Notes: generated by a model from the letters alone, not told the origin. Counted from the stretch's first letter, positions 1-8,955 are shown. The stretch is 64,000 nt of DNA from an uncultured Eubacterium sp. (GCA_934320655.1 CAKRFN010000007.1:1-64000), one strand, 5' to 3'. Numbers and translations are program-made.

Positions 1-1765
1 TACTCATTTTCTCGCCGTTCTCGCCGAGAATCATGCCGTGGGACGTACGCTTCTGGTAAGGCTCGGGAGTATTGACAACGCCCTCGTCATACAGGAACTT
101 GTGCCAGAAACGGGAATACAGCAGATGCAGGGTTGTATGCTCCATACCGCCGTTGTACCAGTCTACGGGCATCCAGTATTTTAATGCCTCGGGACTCGCC
201 AGTGCCTCATCATTGTTCGGATCTGTATAGCGCAGGAAATACCACGAAGATCCCGCCCACTGGGGCATCGTATCGGTCTCACGCTTTGCAGGACCTCCAC
301 AACAGGGACAGGTCGTATTGACCCATTCGGTCATCGCTGCCAGCGGTGACTCACCGTTGTCGGTCGGCATATAGCTGTCTACCTCAGGTAACAGCAGCGG
401 CAGCTCGCTCTCGTCGATCGGCACATATCCGCACTTTTCACAGAATACGATCGGGATCGGCTCACCCCAGTAGCGCTGGCGTGAGAATACCCAGTCACGC
501 AGCTTGTAATTTGTCTTTGCGGTTCCGAGCTTGTTTTCCTCTAAGAATGCAATCATTTTTTCCTTTGCATCCTTGACCTCAAGTCCGTTTAAGAAATCAG
601 AATTGATCAGCACGCCGGTCGCCACATCCGTAAATGCAGCCTCATTGACATCTACTTCCTCGCCGTTTTTCGCTACAACCTGAATGATCGGAAGATTGAA
701 TTTCTTTGCAAACTCCCAGTCACGCTCATCATGTGCGGGAACCGCCATGATCGCACCGGTACCATAGCTCATCAGCACGTAATCGGATACCCAGATCGGT
801 ACTTCTTTTCCATTGACCGGATTGACCGCTGTCAGTCCGTCGATCTGCACACCGGTCTTGTCCTTTGCAAGCTCTGCGCGCTCAAAATCAGACTTTTTAG
901 AAGCCTGCTCACGATAGGCCTCGATCTCATCCCAGTTCTTGATCTCATCCTTAAACTGATCCAGATACGGGTGCTCCGGAGATACAACCATATAGGTAAC
1001 ACCAAATAAAGTATCGCAGCGTGTCGTATAGATGCGCAGCTTTTCGTCTTTTCCCTTGATTGAGAAATCGACCTCCGCACCGGTCGAACGTCCGATCCAG
1101 TTTTTCTGCTGAACCTTGACACGCTCAATATAATCCACATCATTCAGACCCTCAATCAGCTTGTCCGCATACTCGGTGATCTTTAACATCCACTCGCTCT
1201 TGACCTTGCGGACAACCTCGGAGCCACAGCGCTCACACACGCCGTTGACCACTTCCTCGTTTGCCAGACCTACCTTGCAGGAGGTACACCAGTTGATCGG
1301 CATCTCCTTTTTGTATGCCAGACCAGCCTTGAACAGCTTGAGGAAAATCCACTGTGTCCATTTATAATACTTCGGGTCGGTCGTGTTGATCTCACGATCC
1401 CAATCGAAGGAATAGCCAAGGGAATGAAGCTGTGCCTTGAAGCGTGCAACGTTGTTCTCGGTCACGATACGGGGGTGGATCTTGTTTTTGATTGCATAGT
1501 TTTCTGTCGGCAGTCCGAACGCATCCCATCCCATCGGATACAGTACATTATATCCCTGCATTCTGCGCTTGCGGGCTACAATGTCGAGCGCCGTATACGG
1601 TCTCGGATGTCCTACATGAAGACCCTGGCCTGACGGATACGGAAATTCGACAAGTGCATAATACTTCGGCTTGCTGTAATCATCGGTTGCAGCAAATGCT
1701 TTCTCGTCATCCCATACCTTCTGCCACTTCGGTTCTACTACCTTGTGATTGTAAAGTTTTGCCAT
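1..1765 (-). CDS. leuS: Leucyl-tRNA synthetase, N-terminal part (cut by window edge)
   Basis: Class I aminoacyl-tRNA synthetase that charges tRNA-Leu in the cytoplasm. About 588 residues are visible. The HIGH signature appears as HVGH inside GQGLHVGHPRPYT near residue 50. A zinc-type knuckle (NWCTSC, then CERCG) follows around residue 160, then the editing (CP1) domain, then a second cysteine pair (FCEKCG, CPCCGG). The sequence leaves the window inside the KMSKS loop (GEKMS), so the anticodon-binding end is missing. The start ATG at 1765 follows a TTAGGAGGC ribosome site. The gene is last in the ilvN-ilvC-leuS run and probably also has its own promoter. No T-box leader is visible. Identification is very secure. 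Confidence 0.97.
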   Translation of the reverse strand, partial: MAKLYNHKVVEPKWQKVWDDEKAFAATDDYSKPKYYALVEFPYPSGQGLHVGHPRPYTALDIVARKRRMQGYNVLYPMGWDAFGLPTENYAIKNKIHPRIVTENNVARFKAQLHSLGYSFDWDREINTTDPKYYKWTQWIFLKLFKAGLAYKKEMPINWCTSCKVGLANEEVVNGVCERCGSEVVRKVKSEWMLKITEYADKLIEGLNDVDYIERVKVQQKNWIGRSTGAEVDFSIKGKDEKLRIYTTRCDTLFGVTYMVVSPEHPYLDQFKDEIKNWDEIEAYREQASKKSDFERAELAKDKTGVQIDGLTAVNPVNGKEVPIWVSDYVLMSYGTGAIMAVPAHDERDWEFAKKFNLPIIQVVAKNGEEVDVNEAAFTDVATGVLINSDFLNGLEVKDAKEKMIAFLEENKLGTAKTNYKLRDWVFSRQRYWGEPIPIVFCEKCGYVPIDESELPLLLPEVDSYMPTDNGESPLAAMTEWVNTTCPCCGGPAKRETDTMPQWAGSSWYFLRYTDPNNDEALASPEALKYWMPVDWYNGGMEHTTLHLLYSRFWHKFLYDEGVVNTPEPYQKRTSHGMILGENGEKMS

Positions 1766-1787
1766 AAAAGCAGCCTCCTAAATAGAT

Positions 1788-1815
1788 ATATCATTTGATG
1801 TCAATAATACGTCAA
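1788..1815 (-). promoter_or_regulatory. Candidate sigma-A promoter for leuS
   Basis: On the minus strand TTGACG (1810-1815) and TGATAT (1788-1793) are separated by 16 bases, 23 bases ahead of the leuS start. The -10 match is moderate. Confidence 0.45.
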
Positions 1816-1817
1816 TA

Positions 1818-1845
1818 GCGGATTCCACCCAAAGGTGAAATCCGC
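1818..1845 (-). other. Stem-loop between ilvC and leuS
   Basis: A 12-pair stem (GCGGATT-CACC against GGTG-AATCCGC, one mismatch) with a 4-base loop lies 36 bases after the ilvC stop. It is not followed by a T run, so it may protect the ilvC mRNA end or attenuate rather than act as a classical terminator. Confidence 0.5.
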
Positions 1846-1881
1846 CACACATTTTATACTAAAAACACCTTTCAGTATGTA

Positions 1882-2910
1882 TTAGTTGTTGATCAGCTTG
1901 TCACTCTCGTTGTTCCAGCTATACAGCTTACGGATCTCAGAACCAACCTTCTCTGAAGGATGCTCTGAAGCCAGCTTACGCATAGCCTTGAAGTGTACCT
2001 GACGTCCTGCGGGAGACATATCTAATAAGAACTCCTTCGCAAAAGTACCATCCTGAATATCGGAAAGGATCTGCTTCATAGCCTTCTTTGTATCTGCTGT
2101 AACGATCTTCGGTCCGGTTACATAATCGCCGTACTCAGCGGTATTAGAGATAGAGTATCTCATTCCTGCGAAACCTGACTGATAGATCAGATCTACGATC
2201 AGCTTCATCTCATGGATGCACTCGAAGTATGCATTTCTCGGATCGTATCCAGCCTCGCATAAGGTCTCGAAACCAGCCTGCATCAATGCGCATACACCAC
2301 CGCAGAGAACTGCCTGCTCACCAAAGAGGTCTGTCTCTGTCTCGGTACGGAAGGTAGTCTCTAAGACTCCAGCTCTTGCTCCGCCGATACCTAATGCATA
2401 TGCAAGTGCCATGTCAAGTGCCTTACCTGTTGCATCCTGCTCTACTGCTACCAGACAAGGAGTTCCCTTACCAGCCTGGTACTCAGAACGTACGGTATGT
2501 CCCGGTGCCTTCGGTGCGATCATAGTAACATCAACATCCTTCGGGGGCTTGATGCATCCGAAATGGATATTGAAACCATGAGCGAACATTAACATATTTC
2601 CTGCCTCAAGGTTGGGCTCGATGTCCTTCTTGTACATATCAGCCTGTAACTCATCGTTGATCAGGATCATGATGATGTCAGCCTTCTTTGCAGCCTCTGC
2701 TGCTACATATACTTCAAATCCCTGCTCCTCAGCTTTCTTCCATGACTTGCTGCCCTCATACAGTCCGATGATAACGTTGCATCCAGACTCCTTTAAGTTC
2801 AATGCATGAGCATGTCCCTGACTGCCGTAACCGATGATGGCGATTGTCTTTCCATCCAGTAAAGAAAGGTTACAGTCTTCCTGATAAAAAATTCTTGCCT
2901 GTGATTCCAT
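1882..2910 (-). CDS. ilvC: Ketol-acid reductoisomerase
   Basis: NADPH-dependent isomeroreductase of valine, leucine and isoleucine synthesis, converting acetolactate or acetohydroxybutyrate to the dihydroxy acids. It has 342 residues, the usual length of the short class I enzyme. The Rossmann fingerprint IIGYGSQGHAHALNLKESG is near residue 26. The metal-binding knotted domain is recognisable from FGEQAVLCGG and ECIHEMKLIVDLIYQSG onward. The gene begins 20 bases after ilvN and is clearly in the same operon. Identification is very secure. Confidence 0.98.
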   Translation of the reverse strand: MESQARIFYQEDCNLSLLDGKTIAIIGYGSQGHAHALNLKESGCNVIIGLYEGSKSWKKAEEQGFEVYVAAEAAKKADIIMILINDELQADMYKKDIEPNLEAGNMLMFAHGFNIHFGCIKPPKDVDVTMIAPKAPGHTVRSEYQAGKGTPCLVAVEQDATGKALDMALAYALGIGGARAGVLETTFRTETETDLFGEQAVLCGGVCALMQAGFETLCEAGYDPRNAYFECIHEMKLIVDLIYQSGFAGMRYSISNTAEYGDYVTGPKIVTADTKKAMKQILSDIQDGTFAKEFLLDMSPAGRQVHFKAMRKLASEHPSEKVGSEIRKLYSWNNESDKLINN

Positions 2911-2930
2911 TGTTAGTTGCCTCCTGTTTT

Positions 2931-3431
2931 TTAGTCTAAATATGTAACATCCGCGGACCCGCGGGTAAGTCCTGTAATGCCCGTCCTGGCCAGCTCTAAG
3001 ACCTCATAGCCTGTGAGCAGATCCAAAAAAGCCTCCAGCTTTGCCTGTTGCCCGGTCAGTTCAATCACCATAGAGTCGTTGGTCACATCCACAATCTTTC
3101 CGCGGAAAATGTCTGTCACATTCATCACTGCCTGACGCTCTGTATCTTTTGCACGGATCTTGACGAGGATCAATTCCCTGGTCACGGACAATTCCTGATC
3201 CAGTACCTTGATATCCAGTACATCCTCCAGCTTTTCAAGCTGCTTTCTAATCTGATCCAACACGAGCTCGTCCCCTGTACTCACGATCGTGATACGTGTA
3301 AATCTGGGGTCAGCCGTCACTCCGGCAGAAAAACTATCGATATTGTAGCCTCTGCGGCTGAACAGTCCGGATATATGACTGGTCACACCAGCTGTGTTTT
3401 CTACGAGCAATGATAAAATCTGCTTTCTCAT
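2931..3431 (-). CDS. ilvN: Acetolactate synthase small (regulatory) subunit
   Basis: Regulatory subunit that confers valine feedback on acetohydroxyacid synthase. It has 166 residues: an N-terminal ACT domain (LSLLVENTAGVTSHISGLF, RRGYNIDSFS) and a C-terminal ferredoxin-like half (DIFRGKIVDVTNDSMVIELTG). The catalytic subunit is not in the window, so it must be encoded elsewhere. The gene has its own sigma-A promoter and is followed by ilvC. Family members are called ilvN or ilvH interchangeably. Confidence 0.95.
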   Translation of the reverse strand: MRKQILSLLVENTAGVTSHISGLFSRRGYNIDSFSAGVTADPRFTRITIVSTGDELVLDQIRKQLEKLEDVLDIKVLDQELSVTRELILVKIRAKDTERQAVMNVTDIFRGKIVDVTNDSMVIELTGQQAKLEAFLDLLTGYEVLELARTGITGLTRGSADVTYLD

Positions 3432-3481
3432 CTTACATCTTCCTCTTGTGGTCTCCCACTCTCTATTTTCTGGCTTTTTTT

Positions 3482-3509
3482 ATTCTAGCATATCTGATTG
3501 TTTTGTCAA
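3482..3509 (-). promoter_or_regulatory. Sigma-A promoter for the ilvN-ilvC operon
   Basis: On the minus strand a consensus -35 TTGACA (3504-3509) and -10 TAGAAT (3482-3487) are separated by 16 bases, about 50 bases ahead of ilvN. Confidence 0.75.
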
Positions 3510-3518
3510 CACTTTAGT

Positions 3519-3947
3519 TTAACCTACTGCATACGCCTCATCAGTTGAATATACAGAGAATCCTTTTTCTTCGAGCGTTTTGACTGCCTTGCCAATATCC
3601 CTGGTCTTCAATACCGCAGATGCGTCCGCACCGTTTGCAAATGCATACATGTATTCAACATTGACCTGTGCATCTTCAAGTGCTTTCATTGCCTTATATA
3701 AAGATCCGACCGCATGCGGCACACGGATACAGATCACGTCTGTCAGCATTGCCGATACGCTTTTTTCCTTCAGCACACGCTGTGCCTTTTCGGGATCGGA
3801 TACGATCATACGGAGCATACCATACTCGCTCGTATCTGCCAGACTCGTCGCTACCACATTGATATCATTGGTTGCCAATATTTCAAGCACATCCTTGATA
3901 CGTCCCTCTCTGTTTTCAAGAAAAACGGATAACTGTTTTACGATCAT
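3519..3947 (-). CDS. Tandem ACT domain protein
   Basis: A 142-residue cytoplasmic protein made of two ACT domains, with first strand VKQLSVFLENREGRIKDVLE and second half YKAMKALEDAQVNVEYMYAF. ACT domains usually bind amino acids or similar ligands allosterically. It starts 13 bases after the CoA ligase gene, and this pairing with phenylacetate-CoA ligase and indolepyruvate oxidoreductase genes is common in anaerobes. It is therefore probably a ligand-sensing partner of that pathway. No catalytic domain is present. Confidence 0.85.
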   Translation of the reverse strand: MIVKQLSVFLENREGRIKDVLEILATNDINVVATSLADTSEYGMLRMIVSDPEKAQRVLKEKSVSAMLTDVICIRVPHAVGSLYKAMKALEDAQVNVEYMYAFANGADASAVLKTRDIGKAVKTLEEKGFSVYSTDEAYAVG

Positions 3948-3960
3948 ATGATACCTCCTT

Positions 3961-5277
3961 TTAGTTTAAACCACGGTTATCGATGACACGCTTTGCTTTT
4001 CCTTCGCTTCGCTGGATCGTCATCGGCTCAACCAGCTTGACAACAACAGAAATACCCAGTGCCTGCTTCAGACGTGCACCGACTTCTTTCTTTAACGCAT
4101 CCAGCTTTCCGATCTCGTCTGAGAATACACCTTCATTGACCTCTACCATGACGGTGAGGATATCGGCATTGTTCGCGCGGTCTACAACCATCAGGTAATG
4201 GTTGGAGATATCTCCTCCCATTGACAGCAGCACGGTCTCAACCTGTGTCGGGAATACATTGACACCGCGGATGACCTTCATATCGTCGGTACGTCCCTTG
4301 AACTTGCTGATACGTGGTGTCGTTCTGCCGCACGCACAGGTACTGTGATCGATGCTTGTCAGATCCTTCGTGCGGTAACGGAGTAACGGCATACCTTCTT
4401 TTTCCAGTGTCGTAAATACGAGCTCTCCGAGTTCTCCGTCTGCGACTGCCTCATGTGTCACGGGGTCGAGCACTTCCGGATAGAAGAAATCGTGGTTGAT
4501 ATGTAAGCCGTTATGATGCTGACAGTCCTGCGCCACGCCGGGACCGGTGATCTCGCACAATCCGTAAATATCAAAGCACTCGATGCCAAGCAGCTCCTCG
4601 ATCTTGCCGCGCATCTTCTCTGTCCACGGCTCTGCGCCGTGAATGCCGACCTTTAGCTTCATCGCATCGGTCTTACCTGCCGCTTTGATCGCCTCTCCGA
4701 GATTCAGTGCATAGGACGGTGTACACATCAGTGCGGTTGCCTCCAGATCTTCCATGACCATGATCTGGCGCTGGGTGTTGCCGGCTGACATCGGCACTGC
4801 CATTGCTCCGATGCGCTGTGCGCCGAAATCGGCTCCCAATCCTCCGGTAAACAGGCCGTAACCGTAGCATACATGGACAATATCTTCTCTTGTAAGACCT
4901 GCCATCGTCATACAGCGTCCGATGCTCTCTGCCCACACCTCAACATCACGTTTTGTATAGCCGACGATCGTGAGTTTTCCGGTTGTACCTGATGTGCCCT
5001 GTACACGAACGATCTCTGATTTGGGCACTGCCCAGAATCCGGACGGATAGTTTTCTCTCAGGTCATCCTTTGTCGTAAACGGCAGCTTGACGATATCCTC
5101 AATTCCTTTGATATCGCCCGGCTCTACGCCGAGTTCTTTCATTTTCTTCGTATAAAAAGGGACATTTTCGTAGCAGCGTTTCACGACTGCCTTTAATTTC
5201 TCTCCCTGAAGCGCAGCCATCTCGTCTGCACTCATGCACTCAAATTCAGGGCTTAAAATCAGTTCCTTGTGTGCCAT
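3961..5277 (-). CDS. paaK: Phenylacetate-CoA ligase family enzyme
   Basis: AMP-forming aryl-acid:CoA ligase of the ANL superfamily, 438 residues. The adenylate P-loop is RVQGTSGTTGKLTIVGYT near residue 90. Downstream are the GLCEITGPG and RYRTKDLT blocks and a C-terminal domain with RTDDMKVIRGVNVFPTQVE. I chose the ATG at 5277 because it follows an AAGGAG site. The upstream in-frame start lacks one and would add 18 basic residues. With the adjacent iorAB genes it probably interconverts aryl-acetates and aryl-acetyl-CoA made from aromatic amino acids. The real substrate (phenylacetate, indoleacetate or another acid) is not shown. Confidence 0.92.
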   Translation of the reverse strand: MAHKELILSPEFECMSADEMAALQGEKLKAVVKRCYENVPFYTKKMKELGVEPGDIKGIEDIVKLPFTTKDDLRENYPSGFWAVPKSEIVRVQGTSGTTGKLTIVGYTKRDVEVWAESIGRCMTMAGLTREDIVHVCYGYGLFTGGLGADFGAQRIGAMAVPMSAGNTQRQIMVMEDLEATALMCTPSYALNLGEAIKAAGKTDAMKLKVGIHGAEPWTEKMRGKIEELLGIECFDIYGLCEITGPGVAQDCQHHNGLHINHDFFYPEVLDPVTHEAVADGELGELVFTTLEKEGMPLLRYRTKDLTSIDHSTCACGRTTPRISKFKGRTDDMKVIRGVNVFPTQVETVLLSMGGDISNHYLMVVDRANNADILTVMVEVNEGVFSDEIGKLDALKKEVGARLKQALGISVVVKLVEPMTIQRSEGKAKRVIDNRGLN

Positions 5278-5578
5278 ATTATTTCTTCTCCTTGTAATAT
5301 TTTTCCTATAGGCCGCAGCTACCGCAAGCATACTGCCTGCACCTGTCTCCTGCCTTCATGCACAGCAGGCTGACCGCGTGAGTTGTCCTGTCAGGCCGTT
5401 TATGCGACGGGTTCACGTGGAGATACCGCTCCATAACCAGTCACACGGCAGCAGAGAAAAGCTGGTCTTGCTTTTCCTCTGTGCCGCCCCGCGTGATTTA
5501 CCCGGGAGCAGAACCGGATGACAGGACACCTGCGCGGTTGGCTTGCGTCCTCGCAGCCAGAAATGTCCTCACAACCGT
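5278..5578 (-). other. 301-base untranslated gap with a stem-loop
   Basis: No credible gene lies between iorB and the CoA ligase. The gap holds an imperfect 16-pair stem-loop at 5447-5485 (GGCA-CAGAG-AAAGC arms, 7-base loop) and a GC-rich sequence. There is no T run after the stem and no clear sigma-A promoter. It could be a structured intercistronic element that separates expression of iorAB from the ligase. Confidence 0.4.
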
Positions 5579-6151
5579 TTATGCGCCGTATCCCGCATCA
5601 AATGCAGCCTTATTCACATCAATTGTTTTCGGCGGCACCGTATGCTCAATCACGCTGTACCACTGCTCCTTGGAGAAGTCCATATGTCTGGCTGCCATTC
5701 CGAGTACAACGAGGTTCGATACCTTGGAGTTGCCCAGCTTCTTTGCCTCCTCGGTCGCATCGATGGAATATACAGTCACATCCTTTTCGAGATCTTCTAA
5801 AATGTGATCCGGGTATTCTGCTGCCCCGATAATGACAGGCATCGGATCGATGCGCCAGTCGTTTGCGATCAGCACGCCATCTTTTTTCAGGAAATGGCGG
5901 TAACGCAGTGCCTCGAGACGCTCAAATGCAATGATGACATCTGCCTGTCCTTCTTCGACGATCGGCTCTGCCACTTTCTCGCCGTAGCGCACATAAGTAA
6001 CCACGCTGCCTCCGCGCTGCGACATACCGTGTACTTCCGAAATCTTTACATCAAATCCATTCTCTAAGGCAAGTCCGCCTAAGATGCGGCTGGTGAGCAG
6101 TGTTCCCTGTCCACCTACGCCTACGATCATTATACTCTTTGTCTCACTCAT
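5579..6151 (-). CDS. iorB: Indolepyruvate:ferredoxin oxidoreductase beta subunit
   Basis: Smaller subunit of the thiamine-dependent, oxygen-sensitive enzyme that oxidatively decarboxylates aryl-pyruvates to aryl-acetyl-CoA and reduces ferredoxin. It has 190 residues and the gamma-domain fold signature MIVGVGGQGTLLTSRILG at the start, followed by EVHGMSQRGGSVVTYVR. The ATG at 6151 directly follows the iorA stop with its ribosome site inside iorA, so the two are translationally coupled. An upstream in-frame start at 6199 would lie within iorA and is unlikely. Confidence 0.94.
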   Translation of the reverse strand: MSETKSIMIVGVGGQGTLLTSRILGGLALENGFDVKISEVHGMSQRGGSVVTYVRYGEKVAEPIVEEGQADVIIAFERLEALRYRHFLKKDGVLIANDWRIDPMPVIIGAAEYPDHILEDLEKDVTVYSIDATEEAKKLGNSKVSNLVVLGMAARHMDFSKEQWYSVIEHTVPPKTIDVNKAAFDAGYGA

Positions 6152-6152
6152 C

Positions 6153-7892
6153 CTACTCACCCACTTTCTCGATTGCCTGGAATTTGCACAACTGCTCACA
6201 TAATCCGCAGCCGGTACACATCGTATCGTCGATGCGGACTGTTCCGTCTGCCTGTCTGCTGATCGCAGGGCATCCGGGCTTTAAGCACATGCCGCACTTC
6301 TTACACTTGTCAGAAAGTGACACATAAACAGGCTTTTTGCGCTTATCCAGCAATACACAGGGGGTCTTTGTGATGATCACGTGGATCTCATCGCTCTCAT
6401 TGGCTGCCTTGATCTCACGCTCTAAGCTCTCCAGATCAAACGCATTGATCTCCTGTACATGCTTGACACCGAGTGCCTCACACAGCCTGACGAGATTTAC
6501 CGCATTGGTCGGCTCCTTCTGCAAGGTCCATCCGGTCGCTGCATGATCCTGATGTCCGGTCATACCTGTGGTAGAGTTATCTAAAATGATAACCGTTCCG
6601 GTCGCTTTGTTATAAACCATATTCATAAGCGAATTTACACCGGTATGCAGGAATGTCGAATCACCGATCACGGCGACCCAGTTCTTTTTGAACTCCCTGC
6701 CTGCCGCTTTCTCGATACCGTGCATACTGCTGATGCTGGCACCCATACAGATTGTTGAATCAACGACTGCGAGCGGCGCAACCGCACCAAGCGTATAACA
6801 TCCGATATCTCCGGCTGCATGGATACCGAGTTTCTTTAATATGTAGTAAACGCTTCTGTGCGGGCATCCGGGGCAGAGAATCGGCGGACGGTTGGGCACC
6901 TGTGCCGGTGTCTTTGCATCCACAGTCTCACCTAAGATGCGCTCACGCAGCAGGTTTGCACTGTACTCGCCGAGCAGTGTAAAGCACTCCTTACCCTTGC
7001 AGGCGATACCCATTGCACGCACCTGTGTCTCAATGACGGGATCAAGCTCTTCTACGATATATAATTCCTCTACCTGTGCGGCAAAATCTGCGATCAGCTT
7101 TGCCGGTAACGGATGAACCATACCTAACTTCAATACGGACGCATCCGGCAGCGCCTCACGCACATACTGGTACGGGATACCGCTCGTGATGACACCGATC
7201 TTTTTGTCACGCATCTCTACGCGGTTGACCGGCAGTGTGTTTGCCGCCTCGGCAAGCTCTGCCATTTTCTCCTCGATCACACCGTGGCGCGCCTTTGCCA
7301 TCGCGGGCATCATGACACGCTTGGCAATATTTTTCTCATACGGAATCAGCTCGCGCTCCACGCGGTCTTCTAATTCAACCGTACTCTGTGAATGCGCCAG
7401 TCTGGTCGTCGTGCGCAGAATAAACGGACGGTCAAACTGCTCACTGTAATCAAATGCGAGCTTCATGAACTCCTTTGCCTCTCCACTGTCAGACGGCTCG
7501 AGTACCGGCACATGTGCTGCACGTGCCACCATGCGTGTATCCTGCTCGTTCTGTGAGCTGTACAGTCCAGGATCATCCGCGACAACAAGCACCAGTCCGC
7601 CGGTCACACCCATGTAGGATACTGTGTACAACGGATCGGATGCCACGTTTAATCCGACATGCTTCATACATGCCATCGCTCTGGCTCCCGCCATGCTCGC
7701 ACCGATCGCTACCTCTGTTGCTACCTTCTCATTCGGAGACCACTCTGCATACAACTCATCCTTGTACTGTACGAGCGCCTCACTAATCTCTGTACTCGGA
7801 GTACCCGGATACGCTGCCGATACGCGTACGCCTGCCTCATAAGCACCGCGGGCGATCGCTTCATTTCCGAGCATCATTACTTTCTTACCCAT
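6153..7892 (-). CDS. iorA: Indolepyruvate:ferredoxin oxidoreductase alpha subunit
   Basis: Large catalytic subunit of the aryl-pyruvate oxidoreductase, 579 residues, the normal family length. It has an N-terminal pyrimidine-binding domain (GNEAIARGAYEAGVRVSAAY), a thiamine-diphosphate domain (GDIGCYTLGAVAPL, GDSTFLHTGV) and a C-terminal two-[4Fe-4S] ferredoxin domain (CKKCGMCLKPGCP and CTGCGLCEQLCKF). It is first in the operon, with its own promoter and an AAAGGAG ribosome site. Expected substrates are transaminated aromatic amino acids. Confidence 0.96.
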   Translation of the reverse strand: MGKKVMMLGNEAIARGAYEAGVRVSAAYPGTPSTEISEALVQYKDELYAEWSPNEKVATEVAIGASMAGARAMACMKHVGLNVASDPLYTVSYMGVTGGLVLVVADDPGLYSSQNEQDTRMVARAAHVPVLEPSDSGEAKEFMKLAFDYSEQFDRPFILRTTTRLAHSQSTVELEDRVERELIPYEKNIAKRVMMPAMAKARHGVIEEKMAELAEAANTLPVNRVEMRDKKIGVITSGIPYQYVREALPDASVLKLGMVHPLPAKLIADFAAQVEELYIVEELDPVIETQVRAMGIACKGKECFTLLGEYSANLLRERILGETVDAKTPAQVPNRPPILCPGCPHRSVYYILKKLGIHAAGDIGCYTLGAVAPLAVVDSTICMGASISSMHGIEKAAGREFKKNWVAVIGDSTFLHTGVNSLMNMVYNKATGTVIILDNSTTGMTGHQDHAATGWTLQKEPTNAVNLVRLCEALGVKHVQEINAFDLESLEREIKAANESDEIHVIITKTPCVLLDKRKKPVYVSLSDKCKKCGMCLKPGCPAISRQADGTVRIDDTMCTGCGLCEQLCKFQAIEKVGE

Positions 7893-7936
7893 TTCTTTTC
7901 TCCTTTAACGCTTTAGTGAATTACATAATTAACCTC

Positions 7937-7965
7937 ATTATATAAGAAAATCTCTCATTATGCAA
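7937..7965 (-). promoter_or_regulatory. Sigma-A promoter for iorAB
   Basis: On the minus strand TTGCAT (7960-7965), a 17-base spacer and a perfect TATAAT (7937-7942) lie about 45 bases before iorA. Confidence 0.75.
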
Positions 7966-8001
7966 CACCAGAAAATGCCGTATCATACAGTGGTGGTAGC
8001 A

Positions 8002-8039
8002 GATTTTGCCGATTTGGAATGCGAAGTATCGGCAAAATC
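8002..8039. repeat. Perfect 12-bp inverted repeat
   Basis: Arms GATTTTGCCGAT and ATCGGCAAAATC flank a 14-base loop. It stands in the non-coding stretch between the iorA promoter and the next gene. There is no T run on either strand, so its role is unclear. It could be a stem of a small RNA or a second transcript-end structure. Confidence 0.55.
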
Positions 8040-8076
8040 CGTCAATGGAACGAGGTACAAGTGAGCAGTAACGCAA

Positions 8077-8120
8077 CTTGCGGGTATATAATCCGCAAAT
8101 TATATACCCGCAAGTTTTTT
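8077..8120 (+). terminator. Strong hairpin, terminator-like on the plus strand
   Basis: A perfect 14-base inverted repeat (CTTGCGGGTATATA and its complement, 10-base loop) is followed by six T on the plus strand. It sits 13 bases beyond the stop of the minus-strand DUF3298 gene, where no T run follows. It may terminate both directions, or it may end an unrecognised short plus-strand transcript. Confidence 0.6.
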
Positions 8121-8132
8121 CAATATTTAATT

Positions 8133-8918
8133 TTATTTAATTGCTGTAGATACTTCCACAAATCCTGCTGCATAGGGTGCTACTGCATACGGATCTGCAT
8201 AGAAGACTGCCTTGCCGTTATTCTTTACATAGAATGCATTGTTAAAGTCTACACTCTTCAGATTTTTCTGCAATGTAGCACGGACATCATCGCTTGCATA
8301 GAAATAGTCTGCCGCATTCTTGCCCGCTTTGTCGCATTTTTTCAGATAGAGATTCTTTACTTTCTGGTTGAGCTTTACTTTGCTGATACCGAACAGCTTA
8401 GCTGCTGTGAGTTTTTCTCCGGTCTGTGCATTAAATGTCAGGCACTTGCGGTACGGCTGTCCGTGTGCACCGCCTGTGAACAGATATCCCGTGAGTACCA
8501 CGCTGAAATACTTGTCATTGTTTGCCTTGATCTGGCAGGCAATTGAATCTCCATATGTCCAGCCGATCTCATTGCCATCCTTTTTCGCTTGTTTAAGCGT
8601 GTCTGCATAATCTTTCTTATAAGTCTTAGAGTCCTTATCCCACTGGCTGACGATCTCTTTTTTTTCTTTCGCCAATGCCTGATTAATCTTTTTTGCACTT
8701 GCAGAATCACCTTTGATCTGCGGGAACTTTGCCTTTACTGAAAAATACGTTGTTCCATCATCAAGCGTATAATTCTTGTCGTAGCTGACCTTTTCCACCT
8801 GATAATTGTCCTTCACTGCTGCCTTTGCCGGCTGTGCGGATACTGTCCATGTACCTGCGATCATAGCTGCTGCGAGTGCCAGTGCGCCCATTCTTTTGAA
8901 TACATTTTTTGCTTTCAT
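8133..8918 (-). CDS. Secreted DUF4163/DUF3298 (RsiV-like) protein
   Basis: A 261-residue exported protein with a clear signal peptide (residues 1-33, ALALAAAMIAGTWTVSAQPAKA). It then has a DUF4163-like domain and a C-terminal DUF3298 domain whose hallmark DPYAVAPYAAGFVEV is at the end. The same fold forms the extracellular part of the anti-sigma factor RsiV, which binds lysozyme. This protein has no membrane anchor or sigma-binding domain, so it may be a free binding protein. The start follows AAAGGAGG. Its upstream region resembles an extracytoplasmic-function sigma promoter, in keeping with an envelope-stress role. That role is inferred. Confidence 0.85.
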   Translation of the reverse strand: MKAKNVFKRMGALALAAAMIAGTWTVSAQPAKAAVKDNYQVEKVSYDKNYTLDDGTTYFSVKAKFPQIKGDSASAKKINQALAKEKKEIVSQWDKDSKTYKKDYADTLKQAKKDGNEIGWTYGDSIACQIKANNDKYFSVVLTGYLFTGGAHGQPYRKCLTFNAQTGEKLTAAKLFGISKVKLNQKVKNLYLKKCDKAGKNAADYFYASDDVRATLQKNLKSVDFNNAFYVKNNGKAVFYADPYAVAPYAAGFVEVSTAIK

Positions 8919-8955
8919 TATTTTCTTCCTCCTTTGATGAATAGCTCTTGAACTA

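Noticed and set aside
1766..1881. T-box leader upstream of leuS
   Set aside because: Only 116 bases, holding a simple hairpin and a promoter. No T-box sequence or specifier stem is seen.
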